Below, piece by piece: positions 21,712 through 32,772 of a stretch of 64,000 nt of DNA. This stretch comes from Orychophragmus violaceus (taxonomy: Eukaryota > Streptophyta > Magnoliopsida > Brassicales > Brassicaceae): positions 93,987,006-94,051,005 of the forward strand of contig CM058235.1 in the NCBI GenBank assembly GCA_030180135.1, in the 5' to 3' direction. The notes under the pieces are model-generated. The model searched no databases. It was not told where the DNA came from and was given only the letters and a program-made list of their open reading frames with translations. Position numbers and translations under genes: made by a program. Each line of letters begins with the position of its first letter. Position 1 is the first letter of the stretch.

Positions 21712-22057
21712 GCATACATTGGGGAAAAGGGTAGGTTGCTTAGACATATTGGGGAATGTTTAGTGACCGTTACCATATGTGGTGTAGATGCACTTACCTT
21801 ATTTGACTCCAGGGCTACACATAGTTTTGTGAGTCCTGGAATGATTGGGAAAGGCTTATTTCAGAAGGAAAAAGTAGACGGCCAAGGAATTGTGAATGCG
21901 GCCAGTGGGAAAGTAATGCCCTTGCTAGGTTTGGTTAGAGACATACCCGTCTCTATTGGAGACGTGAGTATGCCAGCCAACCTGGTTGTTGTCTAGCTTA
22001 AACATCACGACGTGATCTTGGGTATGGATTGACTCAGCTAGAACCAATCCACCATTG
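21712..22057 (+). pseudogene. Gypsy aspartic protease remnant
   Basis: The catalytic region reads TLFDSRATHSFVS, where active copies have DSGATHSFV: the Gly after Ser is Arg here. The downstream VILGMD block is followed by a TGA where Trp is normal. The coding region is then cut by the solo LTR at 22063. Confidence 0.8.
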
Positions 22058-22062
22058 AATAC

Positions 22063-23231
22063 TGATAGGGTCAAGAATTAATCCTTATACTAACTGCAAG
22101 TGCACAATGATGTAGTTGTAGTACTTAGGGTATCGAATCCACAGGGACTCCGGTCAACGATAGATTTAGAACAGAAAAGATTAAACCAGGAGAAAGCAAA
22201 TATGATTAGAAACTAAAAAGCAAGCAAAAAGTAAATAGCAGCGAGTTTGTGAGCAAGGAAGCGAAGCGTTAAGTCTAGGGAGTTCTCAGGAAATCAGGAA
22301 CATAGACAATCAATCAATCAGGATCTAATTAAGAACTGCTCTAGAACTCAAACACATGTATAGAATTAACCAACTGTCGTTGCGAGAATTCTCTAAGTCT
22401 AAGTGCAGCAATCCAAATTCCTTTGCAATTACTAACAGATTAAACCAGCTTTAATTCCAAGTTCGATATGTTCACAATCTAATTAAACCAAATTCCTTTG
22501 CGAGTAATTAAATTGACCATCTAGGTTCTTTCTAGCTAATTAACCAACTGTCGTTGCATCAATCAACCTAACATCATAAATCTGGGTAGCTAATTCAGAT
22601 TAAGCAGTAAGAACAATCCTAGATGAAGAACTAACAGATATGAATCCCTACAGATTTATCAACCTATAATTCCAGGAAATCCCTAATGAGAATCCCTAAA
22701 CTTAACAGGTAATCTACTCAGACATGTTCATCGAAACAGAAAACATCATGAATAGAAAACCAAATATCATAAAACAAAGTAAAGATCTGGGGTTCAAAAT
22801 CCTCTCTCTTTCGAGAACAGGATCAGCCCCTAACTCTCTCTGAAATAAAATAAGACTTAAGAAAAGCGTAGCCTAAACAAGTGGCTAAAAACCCTAATAT
22901 ATAGTCTAAAACACGTTTTGGACTTCTGTGTAAATATCTGGGCTTTTCTGCAATATCATCATTCTTCATTAAACCGTCGAGTCTGGCCCATCTCGCATAT
23001 GCAACGATCGACACCAAAGGTGTGTCGATCGATGCATTCCTCAAATGTCCACAAAGAACTCTATCTCTCGGCCAAACACTCCAAAAAGCTCCAGAAAGTG
23101 CCATAATCACCAAATCTGCTTCAAATGTGCTTGTACCTAATAAATACCTGAAAAGACTCTAAAACATAGTAAAGGACTCGATAAATAAGATATATACCAT
23201 GGTTAAAAGCCCTAAAATCCATGGTATATCA
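22063..23231 (-). mobile_element. Solo LTR inserted in the gypsy element
   Basis: A 1169-bp block with ends TGATAGGGTC and GGTATATCA, flanked by perfect 5-bp duplications AATAC (22058-22062 and 23232-23236). It has no internal retrotransposon domains. On the minus strand there is a TATATATTAGGG near 22900 and a start-like leader, so I read the LTR as minus-oriented. Length and the run TGCAAGTGCACAATGATGTA suggest an Athila-type LTR (inference). A 96-codon minus ORF at 22823-23113 is part of the LTR and shows no known domain. Confidence 0.85.
23005..23031. repeat. Hairpin CGATCGACAC/GTGTCGATCG in the solo LTR
   Basis: Perfect 10-bp arms are separated by a 7-base loop. It lies in the part of the LTR just downstream of the putative start site when read on the minus strand. 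Confidence 0.8.
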
Positions 23232-23236
23232 AATAC

Positions 23237-24177
23237 CACCAAGGAAGGGTGAAGTTTGAGAGACCTGAAGGAAAAGTAGAGTTTCAAGGAGTGAGGCCTA
23301 CTTCTGGAAGTTTGCTTGTCTCTGCTATCCAAGCAGAAAGGATGATGGAAAAAGGATGTGAAGCATACCTAGCCACCATCACAAAGATTTGGGAGATCCC
23401 AGTGGTTAAGGACTTTGAGGACATGTTCCTGGCCCTAGCAGGCTTACATCATGACCGGTCCGACCCGTTCATCATTGAACTTGAACCCGGGACAAAACCT
23501 TTGTCTAAGGCGCCATATAAAATTGCACCAACAGAGATGGTTGAGCTGAAAAAGCAGCAAGAAGAGCTATTTGAAAAAGGCTTTATTAGGCCATGTATCT
23601 CTCCATGGGGGGCGTCTGTCTTATTCGTAAAGAAGAAAGACGGTAGCCTTCGGTTGTGCATAGACTACCGATGCATTAACCAGGTTACTATGAAGAACAT
23701 GTGCCCACTGCCTCGGATAAACAAGTTATTAGACCAACTAAAGGGGTCAACCATTTTTTCCAAGATTGATCTAGTATCGGGATATCATCAAATCCCAATC
23801 GCACCAGAGGATGTGAGGAAAACTGCATTTAGAACCCGATATGGCCCCTACGAATTTGTAGTCTAACAAATGCACCAGCTGCGTTCATTAAAATGATGAA
23901 CGGGATCTTTCAGGAATGGTTAGATAAGTTTGTGATCATATTCATTGATGACATTCTTGTCTACTCTAAAGATCGAAGAGAACAATGTAAACATCTAATG
24001 ATCTTCATGGAGAAATTGAGAGAGCAGAAGCTCTATGCCAAGCTAAGTAAATGTGGATTTTGGCAGAATCGGATATGTCGGACGAGGGAGTATCGGTCGA
24101 TCAAGAGAAGAACCGATCGATCGAGGACTGGCCGAGGCCGAGGAACTCAACTGAGATCAAAAGTTTCCTCGGACTAG
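23237..24177 (+). pseudogene. Gypsy reverse transcriptase remnant
   Basis: Starts with KFERPEGKVEFQGVR, then ELEPGTKPLSKAPYKIAP, GFIRPCISPWGASVLFVKKK, LCIDYRCINQVT, FSKIDLVSGYHQI and, after a frameshift at about 23865, IIFIDDILVYS (catalytic DD intact). Overlying stops and the frameshift make it inactive. It continues the protease-side frame once the solo LTR is set aside. Confidence 0.88.
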
Positions 24178-24974
24178 CCGGCTACTACCGGCGGTTTGTC
24201 CAAGGATTTCTAGTATGGCCAAGGCTATGACTAAGCTGACCGGAATGAACGTTAAGTTCGAATGGATGGATGCATCTGAGAAGATCTTCACGAAGCTGAA
24301 GGAGATGCTAACCAAAGCACCAGTCCTGACCCAACCACAAGATGATATACCATACATGGTATACACGGATGCGTCTATCAATGGGTTAGGATGTGTTTTG
24401 ATGCAACAAGGGAAGATGATTTCATATGCGTCATGACAACTAAGGAAACATGAGGGTAACTACCCGACTCATGACTTTGGAAATGGCCACAATAGTTTTT
24501 GCACTTAAGATCTGCCGATCTTATCTTTACGGATCTAAAGAACAATTATTTACCGACTATAAGAGTTTGAAGTATGTATTCACCCAACCCGAGTTGAACC
24601 TCATACAAAGGAGGTGGATGGAGCTGGTGGCCGATTATGATATCGACATCACTTACCATCCTTGGAAGGAAAATCTCGTGGCCGACGTCTTAAGTAGGAA
24701 AAGGACCGAGGTGGCCGTGGAACGGGATGCAGAGACCTTGGTCAGGATGCTTCGGTCCTTGCGTCTCAATGCATTGACCGCAGGAGTCGATCCTATAGGC
24801 TTAGGAGCAGCGGACCAAGCAGACAATCTGACAAGGGTCCGAGTGGCTCAGAAGGATGATGAAGACCTGGCCAAGGCCGCAAAGAACAACCACACGGAAT
24901 ATCAAATATCCAACAATGGAACGATTGCGGTAAATGGTCGGGTTAGTGTGCCAAATGTGTGGGAACTAAAATAA
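24178..24974 (+). pseudogene. Gypsy RNase H remnant
   Basis: PVLTQPQDDIPYMVYTDAS leads into GLGCVLMQQGKMISYAS, followed by a stop at 24434. Then come KICRSYLYGSKEQLFTDYKS, LNLIQRRWMELVADYDIDI and LVADVLSRK, the standard end of gypsy RNase H. Confidence 0.85.
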
Positions 24975-26200
24975 GAGATCTTACGGGCAGCTCATTAGTC
25001 TAAGTTCTCTATTCTTCCCGGACAAAACAAGATGTACCATAACTTCAAACGGTAATATCACTAGGACAGGATGAAATGTGATATTGCTGAGTGGGTGGCC
25101 AAGTAACCGACCTGTCAGCTGATCAAAGCGGAACACCAAGTTCCAAGTGGACTATTAAAAAATCTCCCCATTCCAGAATGGAAATGGGAAGACATTTCAA
25201 TGGATTTTGTAACCGGTCTGCCAACAACCATATTCAAGAGAGATACGATTTGGGTAGTGGTGGATAGGCTAACCAAATCTACACATTTCCTAGCCATCAA
25301 GAAGACTGATGGAGTAGGGAAGCTGGCTGAGAAATACATTGATGAGATTGTGTGGTTGCATGGAACCCCAGCAAGTATTGTCTCAGACATAGATGGCCGG
25401 TTTACCTCTTATTTATGGCAAGTTTTCCAAAAAGCCCTAGGAACGAGAGTGAACATGAGCACGACCTATCATCCAAAAATGGATGGCCAATCAGAAAGGA
25501 CCACACACACTTTGGAAGACATGCTACGGGCATGCGTTCTAGAGTAGGGTGATTCATGGGAAAGTTTCTTACCCTTGACCGAATTTTCTTATAACAATAG
25601 TTATCACATAAGCATCAGAATATCACCCTACAAAGCTTTGTATGGGCGGCCGTACCGGACTCCATTGTGCTGGACGCAAGTGGGATAGTCAAGTACAGTT
25701 GGACCAGCCATAATTGAGGAAACAACGGAATGGATCCGATTCCTCAAGGCCAAAATGAAGGAAGCTCAAGACCGCCAAAAGAGCTATGCATATAGGAGAA
25801 GGAAAGAAATTGATTTTGAAGTGGGAGAATGAGCCTTTCTGAAGATGATCACCTTCAAGGGTCGAGCAATGGTCTCAAAACGTGGGAATCTTGATCCAAA
25901 ATACCTAGGGCCGTTCCGAATCATAGAACGGGTTGGGGCGTTCGCTTATAAGTTGGATTTGCCAAGTGAAATGGATGCATTACACAATGTATTCCATGTT
26001 TCACAATTGCGCAAACGCCTATTGGATTAAGATGTGGTTGTGCTGGAGATTCCAAGTGAACTCAAGACAAACCTAACCATAGAGATCCGACATCTTCGAA
26101 TCCTAGATAGGATGGAAAAAGCAACAAGGAAGAATGTGGTACAAATGTTCAAGCTGGAATGGATCAACATTGGAGTTATGGAGATCACTTGGGAAACATA
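24975..26200 (+). pseudogene. Gypsy integrase with chromodomain-like tail
   Basis: WEDISMDFVTGLPTTIFKRD, VVVDRLTKSTHFLAI, LHGTPASIVSDIDGRFTS and YHPKMDGQSERT form the integrase core; the second catalytic Asp lies in the SDIDGRF segment. The C-terminal LDPKYLGPFRIIERVG and LHNVFHVSQLRK follow, then ILDRMEKATRKN and a WET tail near 26190. Stops near 25545, 25830 and 26028 and a frameshift break it. Confidence 0.86.
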
Positions 26201-26291
26201 AAACAGAATGAAGGCCGTTTACCCAGAGTGGTATAAGGACCTTGAAGCGGATTCAGGGATGAATCCCTTTCAAGGGGGGGGGGGGAAGACT

Positions 26292-26770
26292 TGTAGTATC
26301 CCCGAACCAGCCTAAGAAGAACACTATGGGCCATGGGACCACAAACGTGCACCAAAGGTCGGGAGAGATAAATGGAAGGGTTCCATGGTAAATTAAAGGC
26401 CAAGTCTCAACTAGAAGGAGCTTGTTTAAGTGTAGAAGAGTTGGAAGAAGAGTGTTATACGATTTCAGGACATGAGGATGATCATGGGGGTGATCAAACC
26501 TAGGTGCGGACAAAGGCCCAAGGACAAATGGTGTATTAGATGGATAGATTCAATAGGACCGATACTTTATTATAGCATAATGACATTGAACTTCATTGTA
26601 TTGGTATCTTTGATTTTATTAATAAAGGAATCTGTTTATCTTATGTTTTGTTCATTGTCTTAGAATAAGAATGGAATGAAGGGAATGATTAAATGCTTGA
26701 TAGAATGGTTCGCAAATGAACCTCAATGTAGAATGGCTAAGTAATGAACATCCGTCTAGGCCCTAAGGCT
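26292..26770 (+). repeat. 3' LTR of the gypsy element (right end approximate)
   Basis: Begins TGTAGTATCCCCGAACC directly after a G-rich polypurine tract. The right end is set only by the start of LINE-like sequence near 26780. No partner LTR is available for comparison. Confidence 0.6.
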
Positions 26771-26779
26771 GGGATAGGA

Positions 26780-27240
26780 CTTGTCAGCTTAATCGCCGGC
26801 CTACTCGTTCGCGGCTCTCCTATTGGGCCCAACTTGCGCCTTATGCGGTATAGATGATGAGACTAGATATCATATTATGCTCGGCTGTGCATTTAGATCG
26901 CACATTTGGAGAAGCGTGCAGGTTATGTTGCATCTGCCTCCCTCGATTTCACTTCTTGGCAGTATTTTCTTGACTGGACAAATGCATCGATAGACTCTGC
27001 TCCTCGGATCTTCTACTTCTGGTTGCACAAGCTTCCATCTACGCAATTTAGAAGCAGAGGAACAATTTTAGTCACAACAATCACATGCTTCCCCTAGAAT
27101 CAGTGTTTTGAGGACATCAACAAAGTTGTTCATAACTCCACCACGGCTACAAGGAGAAGACAAAAGTTTAACATGCTAATGTCGTTTTGGATATGTTAAG
27201 AGATTTCATTCTCTTCCCAAAGTAGTGATCCCTTGTTTTA
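26780..27240 (+). pseudogene. LINE reverse-transcriptase C-terminal fragment (zf-RVT region)
   Basis: CALCGIDDETRYHIMLGC and FRSHIW (from 26835) match the Cys/His zinc-binding region at the C-terminus of plant LINE RT proteins. The frame then decays. It has the same orientation as the LINE-like fragment at 17975, so both could be ends of one LINE, but this is a guess. Confidence 0.65.
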
Positions 27241-27542
27241 CTCTTTTTTTTTTGCCAAAGAAGTTCTTGTATTAGTAACTTATGTAAACCTCAAACATTT
27301 ATTCTTAAATGATACTCCATTTTTCTGAGGTTTTAGCGAAATGCACACATATTAAGAAATTTTACCTTTTCTACTTTTAAACAAAAATATCATTTAATAT
27401 TTGATTTTTTCAAGATTTCCAAAAATCTTTATTAGTTGTATGTTGTCTTTTGATTTTTATATTAAAATAAAGTAAACATTTGCATAGAAATGTGAGAAAG
27501 TCTTATATTTTGAAAAAAATCTGAAACTCTAAAACTTTCTAT
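27241..27542. other. AT-rich spacer, no gene seen
   Basis: Long T and A tracts with no ORF or repeat structure recognised, up to the start of the foldback element. Confidence 0.4.
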
Positions 27543-27764
27543 ATTAAAAAAAGAGAAAATGCAAAATAAATCATGAACTATTCAGATTTAGCCAAAAAAT
27601 ATCCTGACTAAGAAGCTTGCCAAAACAAACTCAAACTAATAGTTGAGTTCAAAAAAAAATCCGAACTTACCGCTGACCTTACCAATTTGGAACATCGTTA
27701 AAAAATTAACTGAACGGTTCGACGCCGTTAATGAGTTTGTTAAACAGATACAACGTCATCCAAA

Positions 27765-30158
27765 CACTACAAGAAAATTTGTATATAGCCGCGCATTTTT
27801 CGTGGCTAGGACTAATAATCTGTGGCTAATCCGTCCTTAGCCGCGAATAGCCACGAAAATGTTTAGTGGCTACGAGCTCGTTGCTAATGTATTATCGTGG
27901 CTAGTCGTAGCAAAGCTTCCACAAAATAGCCACGAACGTATTCGTGGCTATTAGCCACGAATAGCTACAAACTAGTTCGTGGCTATATAGCTACGGATTA
28001 CCACGATATATTCGTAGCTATCTAGCTACGACTAACTACGATATATATCCGTGGATATCCATGGCTAAAATATTTAAAAAATAAACATATAATAAAATTA
28101 AATTAGAATTAAATTCGTATATACAAATATAATAGGTATATACATATAATAATACATATATAATATGAATTTAAATTAAATTAAAATACCTATACGAATT
28201 AAATTACATTCGTATATACATATATAATACGTATATTCATACGTATATACCACCGCACCACATCTTCCTCAGCCCGGCGACGAGAGGGTGACTCCGGCGA
28301 CGAGAGGGTGGCCCGGCGATTCATCTTCCTCAGCCCAATCGCCGCCGACGCTCCGCTCGCCCCCGACGCTCCGCTCGCCCCCGACGCTCCCGCTCGCCCC
28401 TGACGCTCCGCTCGCCGCCGCCTCTCCTTACAGATCTGAAGCCGATTGACGATTGCGCCATGGAATCGGGTTTTCGTCTCCGCCGCACCGCATCTTCGTC
28501 TTTCTCATCGCCGGCGAAGTGAAGCTTGACCCGAAGCCGCCTCGACAACCCATCTCGAGACCCTAAGCCGTGTCCTCACCCCTTACCGTTTTCCGGCGAT
28601 TCTTCCTCTGCTCGAACCCGAAACCACGTTCTCCTTTGCCCAAACCCGACATCTCCTCCGGTTCTCCGACGATTCATGATGAAGGGTCCGAGATGACGCA
28701 GCGATGAAGATCCGACAGTGAAGACATGAGGGGAGGAGATAGAGGATTCATCCGGCAAAGAGAAGCTTTATTCAAAAAAAGAAAATAAGGGTTTGATGAA
28801 GATGTATACGGCGCAGAGGAGAAGAGAGGAAGTAGGACTAGGGTTTTTTTCTTTCTTTAGCAATAAAAATAGATCTAACGGCCCAGAATTAAGAAGAAAA
28901 TAGATCTAACGGATCAGATAAGGGATCCATGTGATCAAATATTAACCAATCACAAAATAGTTGGATTTAGTTAATTTATAATACTCAAAAATGAATTAAA
29001 AATAGAAAAAATAATTCTTTTTTAAATTTACAATAATAAGAAATAAAACTTCTAAAAGTGTTAACAAATATTAAAAATGTTTAAAAATAACTAAAATGGG
29101 TATATATAATAACTAAAATGATTTAAAAGTAATAAAATTAAATGTTTAATTTTGATTTTAATTTTAATTTTGGTTTACATGAACCTTTTATTTATTATAA
29201 GTCTTAAATTTTATTTCTAAGTATATACAAAAAGAATTAGAGTTTAGAGTTTCTTTAGTTAGATTTTTGTTTGTAATTTAGAGTTTTAGGGTTTGTTTAA
29301 GGTTTAGGGGTTGTATAGGATATGAATATTGTGGTATTGGATTTTTAAATAATATTTTTATGCATATAAAATTAATGTATTGTATTTTAAATTTAAATTT
29401 ATGATTAAAATTTTAAAGTTTAGAATTTGATTTTAGTTTAGGGTATAAGGGTTTGAAGGTTTATATAAATAAGTTTCTAAGTTAAAGTTCGAAAATAGTA
29501 GATTTGAAAATAAGTTATAGTATTTAAAATGTTATTAATAAGAGTTTGGTTATATTTAGGTTTAGGGGTTGTTTAGGGTTTAGAGTTATAAATTTTGTAA
29601 ATATTGAATTTTTAGTTATGGATATATTATAGGAATTAGAGTTTTGTTAGTTAGTGTTTTGTTTGTAGTTTAGGGTTTTAGAATTTGTTTAAAGTTTAGG
29701 GTATAGAGTTTGAAAAGTTGTATGTATATGTTTATATAATTTAGGATATGGATATTTTGGTATTGAATTTGAAATAATAGTTTTATGTATATATAATTAA
29801 TGGTTTGTATTTTGATTTTATAGTTTATGATTAAAAGTTTAGGGTATATTTAGGGTTTAGGGTTTGAAATAGCCACAGATAAAATCGTGGCTATTCGTGG
29901 CTAATCTCTTCCACGATAATATCATGGCTATTCGTAGCTAAATTAGCCACAAATATCTACGATTTCGGATCGTGGCTAGGTAGCCACAAATATCTTCGTG
30001 GCTAGTTGTGGCTATGCTCTTCCACGATTAGTTCGTGGCTATTTGTGGCTAATTATTCGTGACTGCAAATCGTGGCTAATTCGTAGATATTCGTGGCTGG
30101 AAAATTCTTAGCCACAAGCACGAACAGTTCGTGGCTACAAACAGTTTTTCTTGTAGTG
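27765..30158 (+). mobile_element. Non-autonomous CACTA element, complete ends
   Basis: It begins CACTACAAGAAAA and ends TTTTTCTTGTAGTG, with AAA on both sides (27762-27764 and 30159-30161) as the 3-bp duplication. Subterminal TAGCCACGAA/TTCGTGGCTA words fill 27780-28060 and 29870-30130. The interior is AT-rich with TTAGGGTTT-like words plus a GC-rich patch at 28255-28760. It is 2394 bp with no transposase. ORFs in the GC-rich patch (28330-28758, minus) are repeat-driven and show no domain. Confidence 0.9.
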
Positions 30159-30204
30159 AAAACGACGTTGTTTTGGTCAACAAGAAAAATAAAAACCAGC
30201 ACTC

Positions 30205-30275
30205 AGCTAGGTTCAAACCTGAGACCTGTAAGCAAAGTGTATGAGACATGTAACCATTGAACCATTTGATAATAC
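30205..30275 (-). other. tRNA-like A/B-box relic inside the foldback element
   Basis: On the minus strand TGGTTCAATGGTTACATG is followed about 40 bases later by GGTTTGAACC, spaced like the A and B boxes of a tRNA promoter. No cloverleaf with paired acceptor stem is evident, so it is not called a tRNA gene. Confidence 0.35.
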
Positions 30276-30750
30276 GTTGTTTATGATTACAAACAAATTA
30301 TGTTAAGTTCTCTTCTTTCTTTATTCATAATAAATCCCAAATTGATTTGTAACTTAAAATCATACAATAAAATTCATAATATAAAATTTATGTATAACAA
30401 ACATATTATAATATATATGATTATAAGATATTAGTAAATATGTTTGTTATACATAAAATTTATATTATGATTTTTTATTGTAGAGTTGTAAGTTACAAAT
30501 CAATTTCGGATTTATTATAAATAAGGAACGAAAAGAACTTAAGATAATTTGTTTGTAATCATAAACAACGTATTATCAAATGGGTCAATGGTTACATGTC
30601 CCCATAAACGACGTTAATTTTTTATCGGGTTTTTTTTGAAGTCAACTATTAGTTTGAGTTTGTTTTGACAAGCTTTTTAGTCATGGTATTTTTTGGCCAG
30701 ATCTGAATAATTCAGGATCTGTTTGCCATTTTTTCCATTAAAAAAAAGAG

Positions 30751-32261
30751 AGTATTAACAATTTTATAAAGAAAAGAATTTGAGAGTCGAAGTGCACATA
30801 TAACTCTTCCGACTCCCGATTCTTCGTTTCCATTTAGTTTTGATTGCCTGAACTTTTTGTTGATAGTGTTAAAAGAATATATCTTCTGCTACCAGGAAAT
30901 ATATTTGAAAGAAACATATGTACCATAACAGAAAATCTTTGATGAGTTGATCTCGTACCGCGATTTTGAGATATATCTTATTCTAAACTAACGTTTACAA
31001 ATGCCATAGTTTATTAGAGAGATGTTCTTTTTTAGAGACTTCTTTTCTTTATGGATATTCTTCCTTGGTTTCACGGTTTCACCTATCACTTTTTAATATA
31101 TATATATTTTTCTGTGAGATATATCATATGATTTGAATTTTATTATCGGAGAAATTTGGTTCTTAAACTTTTCTAGCGTAGTGATCTTGACAAATGCCAT
31201 AGTTTAGGAGACATTCGATGGCATGTGATAATTTTTGTGAGAAAACTGATTATTAACCAATCATTAATCTTATCATATTAAGTACAATACAACTTCTATA
31301 ATTAATATTCAATATCTTAATATGGTTTTTTCAGTACAAATTAAATTTCTAATCTAATTATTCTTTCAATAAATTAATATTTCATAAAACTAATAAATAT
31401 TATGGTCTGTTATTATTTTTAGGGATTATACTTTAAGTATAAATTGTATAGAGATTTAGAGAAAAATTAAATAAAGTAAAATAAAAAGCTTCTACAACAT
31501 CTATACACCATCTTAAACTTCAAGCTTTAAACCTGATTTTATGTATAATGAATGGATGGGAGTATAATCCTTTTTTAAAAACCAGTGGAGTATGATCTTC
31601 TCAGTATTTAATTTTTGATTTAAATTAAAAAAATATGCCTCGGGATGGTTAGCTGTTCTCAGATATAGCATTTAATTGAATCTAAACTTGTACTCTTTAG
31701 GTATTTTGAGAGATAAATAATATCATCCTACTTTAGCAACAAGATCTTCAGTATGTTCTCATAACAAAAAAAAAAAATTCTACAAAGCTATGGAGTAGTC
31801 TAATATTATAAGAAATTTGATTATTCGACGAATTTCATGTCACTGAATAATATAAAAATTTCAGGGGAAAAGTAAAAGCGATAACTCTCGAATAAGAGAT
31901 TGACTTCTCTTTTTTTTTTTCTTTTTTCTTTTTCTTTTGTTGAGAGAAATTATCTTTTTTTAAGTGAGTCAACATGATTACGAAGAAAGTATTACGTGTC
32001 AGTGTCGCATATATGCTTGTGGTCTATAAATATTGACAAAATCGTCGATAAGCTCAATGATACATCTTCGAGAGAATCCCATGCATAAATTAGATAACAA
32101 ACAAAATTAAAGATGAATGGATTGATCTAAACTTGTGCTAACCTTTTGTCAATAACTGCACTTTGATCGTCAGCTATATATTTGGTTTTTGATAGTGCGT
32201 ACCTAATTATATATATATGTGTATATATACGTATATATGTGTGTGAATGTTATAACACCAG
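30751..32261. other. AT-rich intergenic DNA, no gene seen
   Basis: No domain-bearing ORF, repeat pair or RNA was recognised. Scattered poly-A, poly-T and TA runs. Confidence 0.4.
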
Positions 32262-32272
32262 CTAGCCATTAT

Positions 32273-32521
32273 TTTAATTTTTTTTTTTTTTGTTTAACTG
32301 GGGATATCCCGGACCTATGGAAGGACCCAGACTAATCCCAAAGGGGAGATGCAGCCCATGAATAGATCCTCTTTCCAAGTATTCAAATGGGCCGTAAGCA
32401 ATGGACCCATATCCATGTGGTGAGCAGAGGAGGCATTTTTGTTTCTGCCTGGGCTCGAACCCGGGTGGTTTCTAGCCACCACGAACCCCTCAACCGGTTG
32501 GACTACCTCAACCGCTCGTAA
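32273..32521 (-). mobile_element. tRNA-derived SINE
   Basis: A perfect 11-bp target duplication CTAGCCATTAT (32262-32272 and 32522-32532) flanks a 249-bp body. On the minus strand it opens ACGAGCGGTTGAGGTAGTCC, carries the B box GGTTCGAGCCC about 65 bases in, and ends in a poly-A tract (poly-T at 32278-32292 on the plus strand). It is non-coding and depends on LINE enzymes for movement. Confidence 0.88.
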
Positions 32522-32532
32522 CTAGCCATTAT

Positions 32533-32728
32533 ACGACAGTTAAAACTCAAAAGTCGACGATATAATACTTACATGTGGCTGGATTGTCGAGCCATCGATG
32601 TAATATGCATAGACAAGCTCTATAATAAATTAATAATGCTTAGAATTTTGATAATTCATTAATTTATAGAGATATAACTAACTTGTGGACAAAAGATATA
32701 TATATATATATGTTACAAAAAAAAGAGA

Positions 32729-32772
<44 letters not shown>

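Larger units (their letters stand above)
20925..26770 (+). mobile_element. Decayed Ty3/gypsy element, chromovirus-like, 5'-truncated
   Basis: Domains run in the order gag, protease, RT, RNase H, integrase, with a chromodomain-like tail, then a purine tract ending in ten G (26274-26285 area) and a 3' LTR start TGTAGTATCCCC. No 5' LTR is seen; gag begins abruptly. A 1.17-kb solo LTR sits between protease and RT. Many stops and frameshifts break every domain. The tail with ILDRMEKATRKN and ITWET resembles a chromodomain, suggesting the Tekay-type branch (inference). Confidence 0.85.
27556..30736. mobile_element. Foldback/MULE-like element carrying a nested CACTA
   Basis: The outer ends are inverted copies of about 100 bp: the left arm has AACTATTCAGATTTAGCC and CAAACTCAAACTAATAGTTGA, and the right arm (30640-30736) is its complement. 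Inner segments 30260-30410 and 30415-30590 are also inverted copies, so apart from the CACTA the element is nearly one hairpin centred near 30415. An imperfect direct repeat, ATTAAAAAAAGAG (27543-27555) and the same with one more A (30737-30750), flanks it. Without the CACTA it is about 0.8 kb and codes for nothing. Confidence 0.78.

Noticed and set aside
22823..23113. 96-codon minus ORF as a host gene
   Set aside because: It lies inside the solo LTR, spans its putative start region and has no known domain.
28330..28758. Arg/Gly-rich minus ORFs as genes
   Set aside because: They come from a short GC-rich tandem repeat (CGCTCGCCCCCGACGCTC type) inside the second CACTA element.
32450..32520. 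tRNA gene on the minus strand
   Set aside because: The A and B boxes are present, but the body is a 249-bp SINE with poly-A tail and target duplications, not a cloverleaf.
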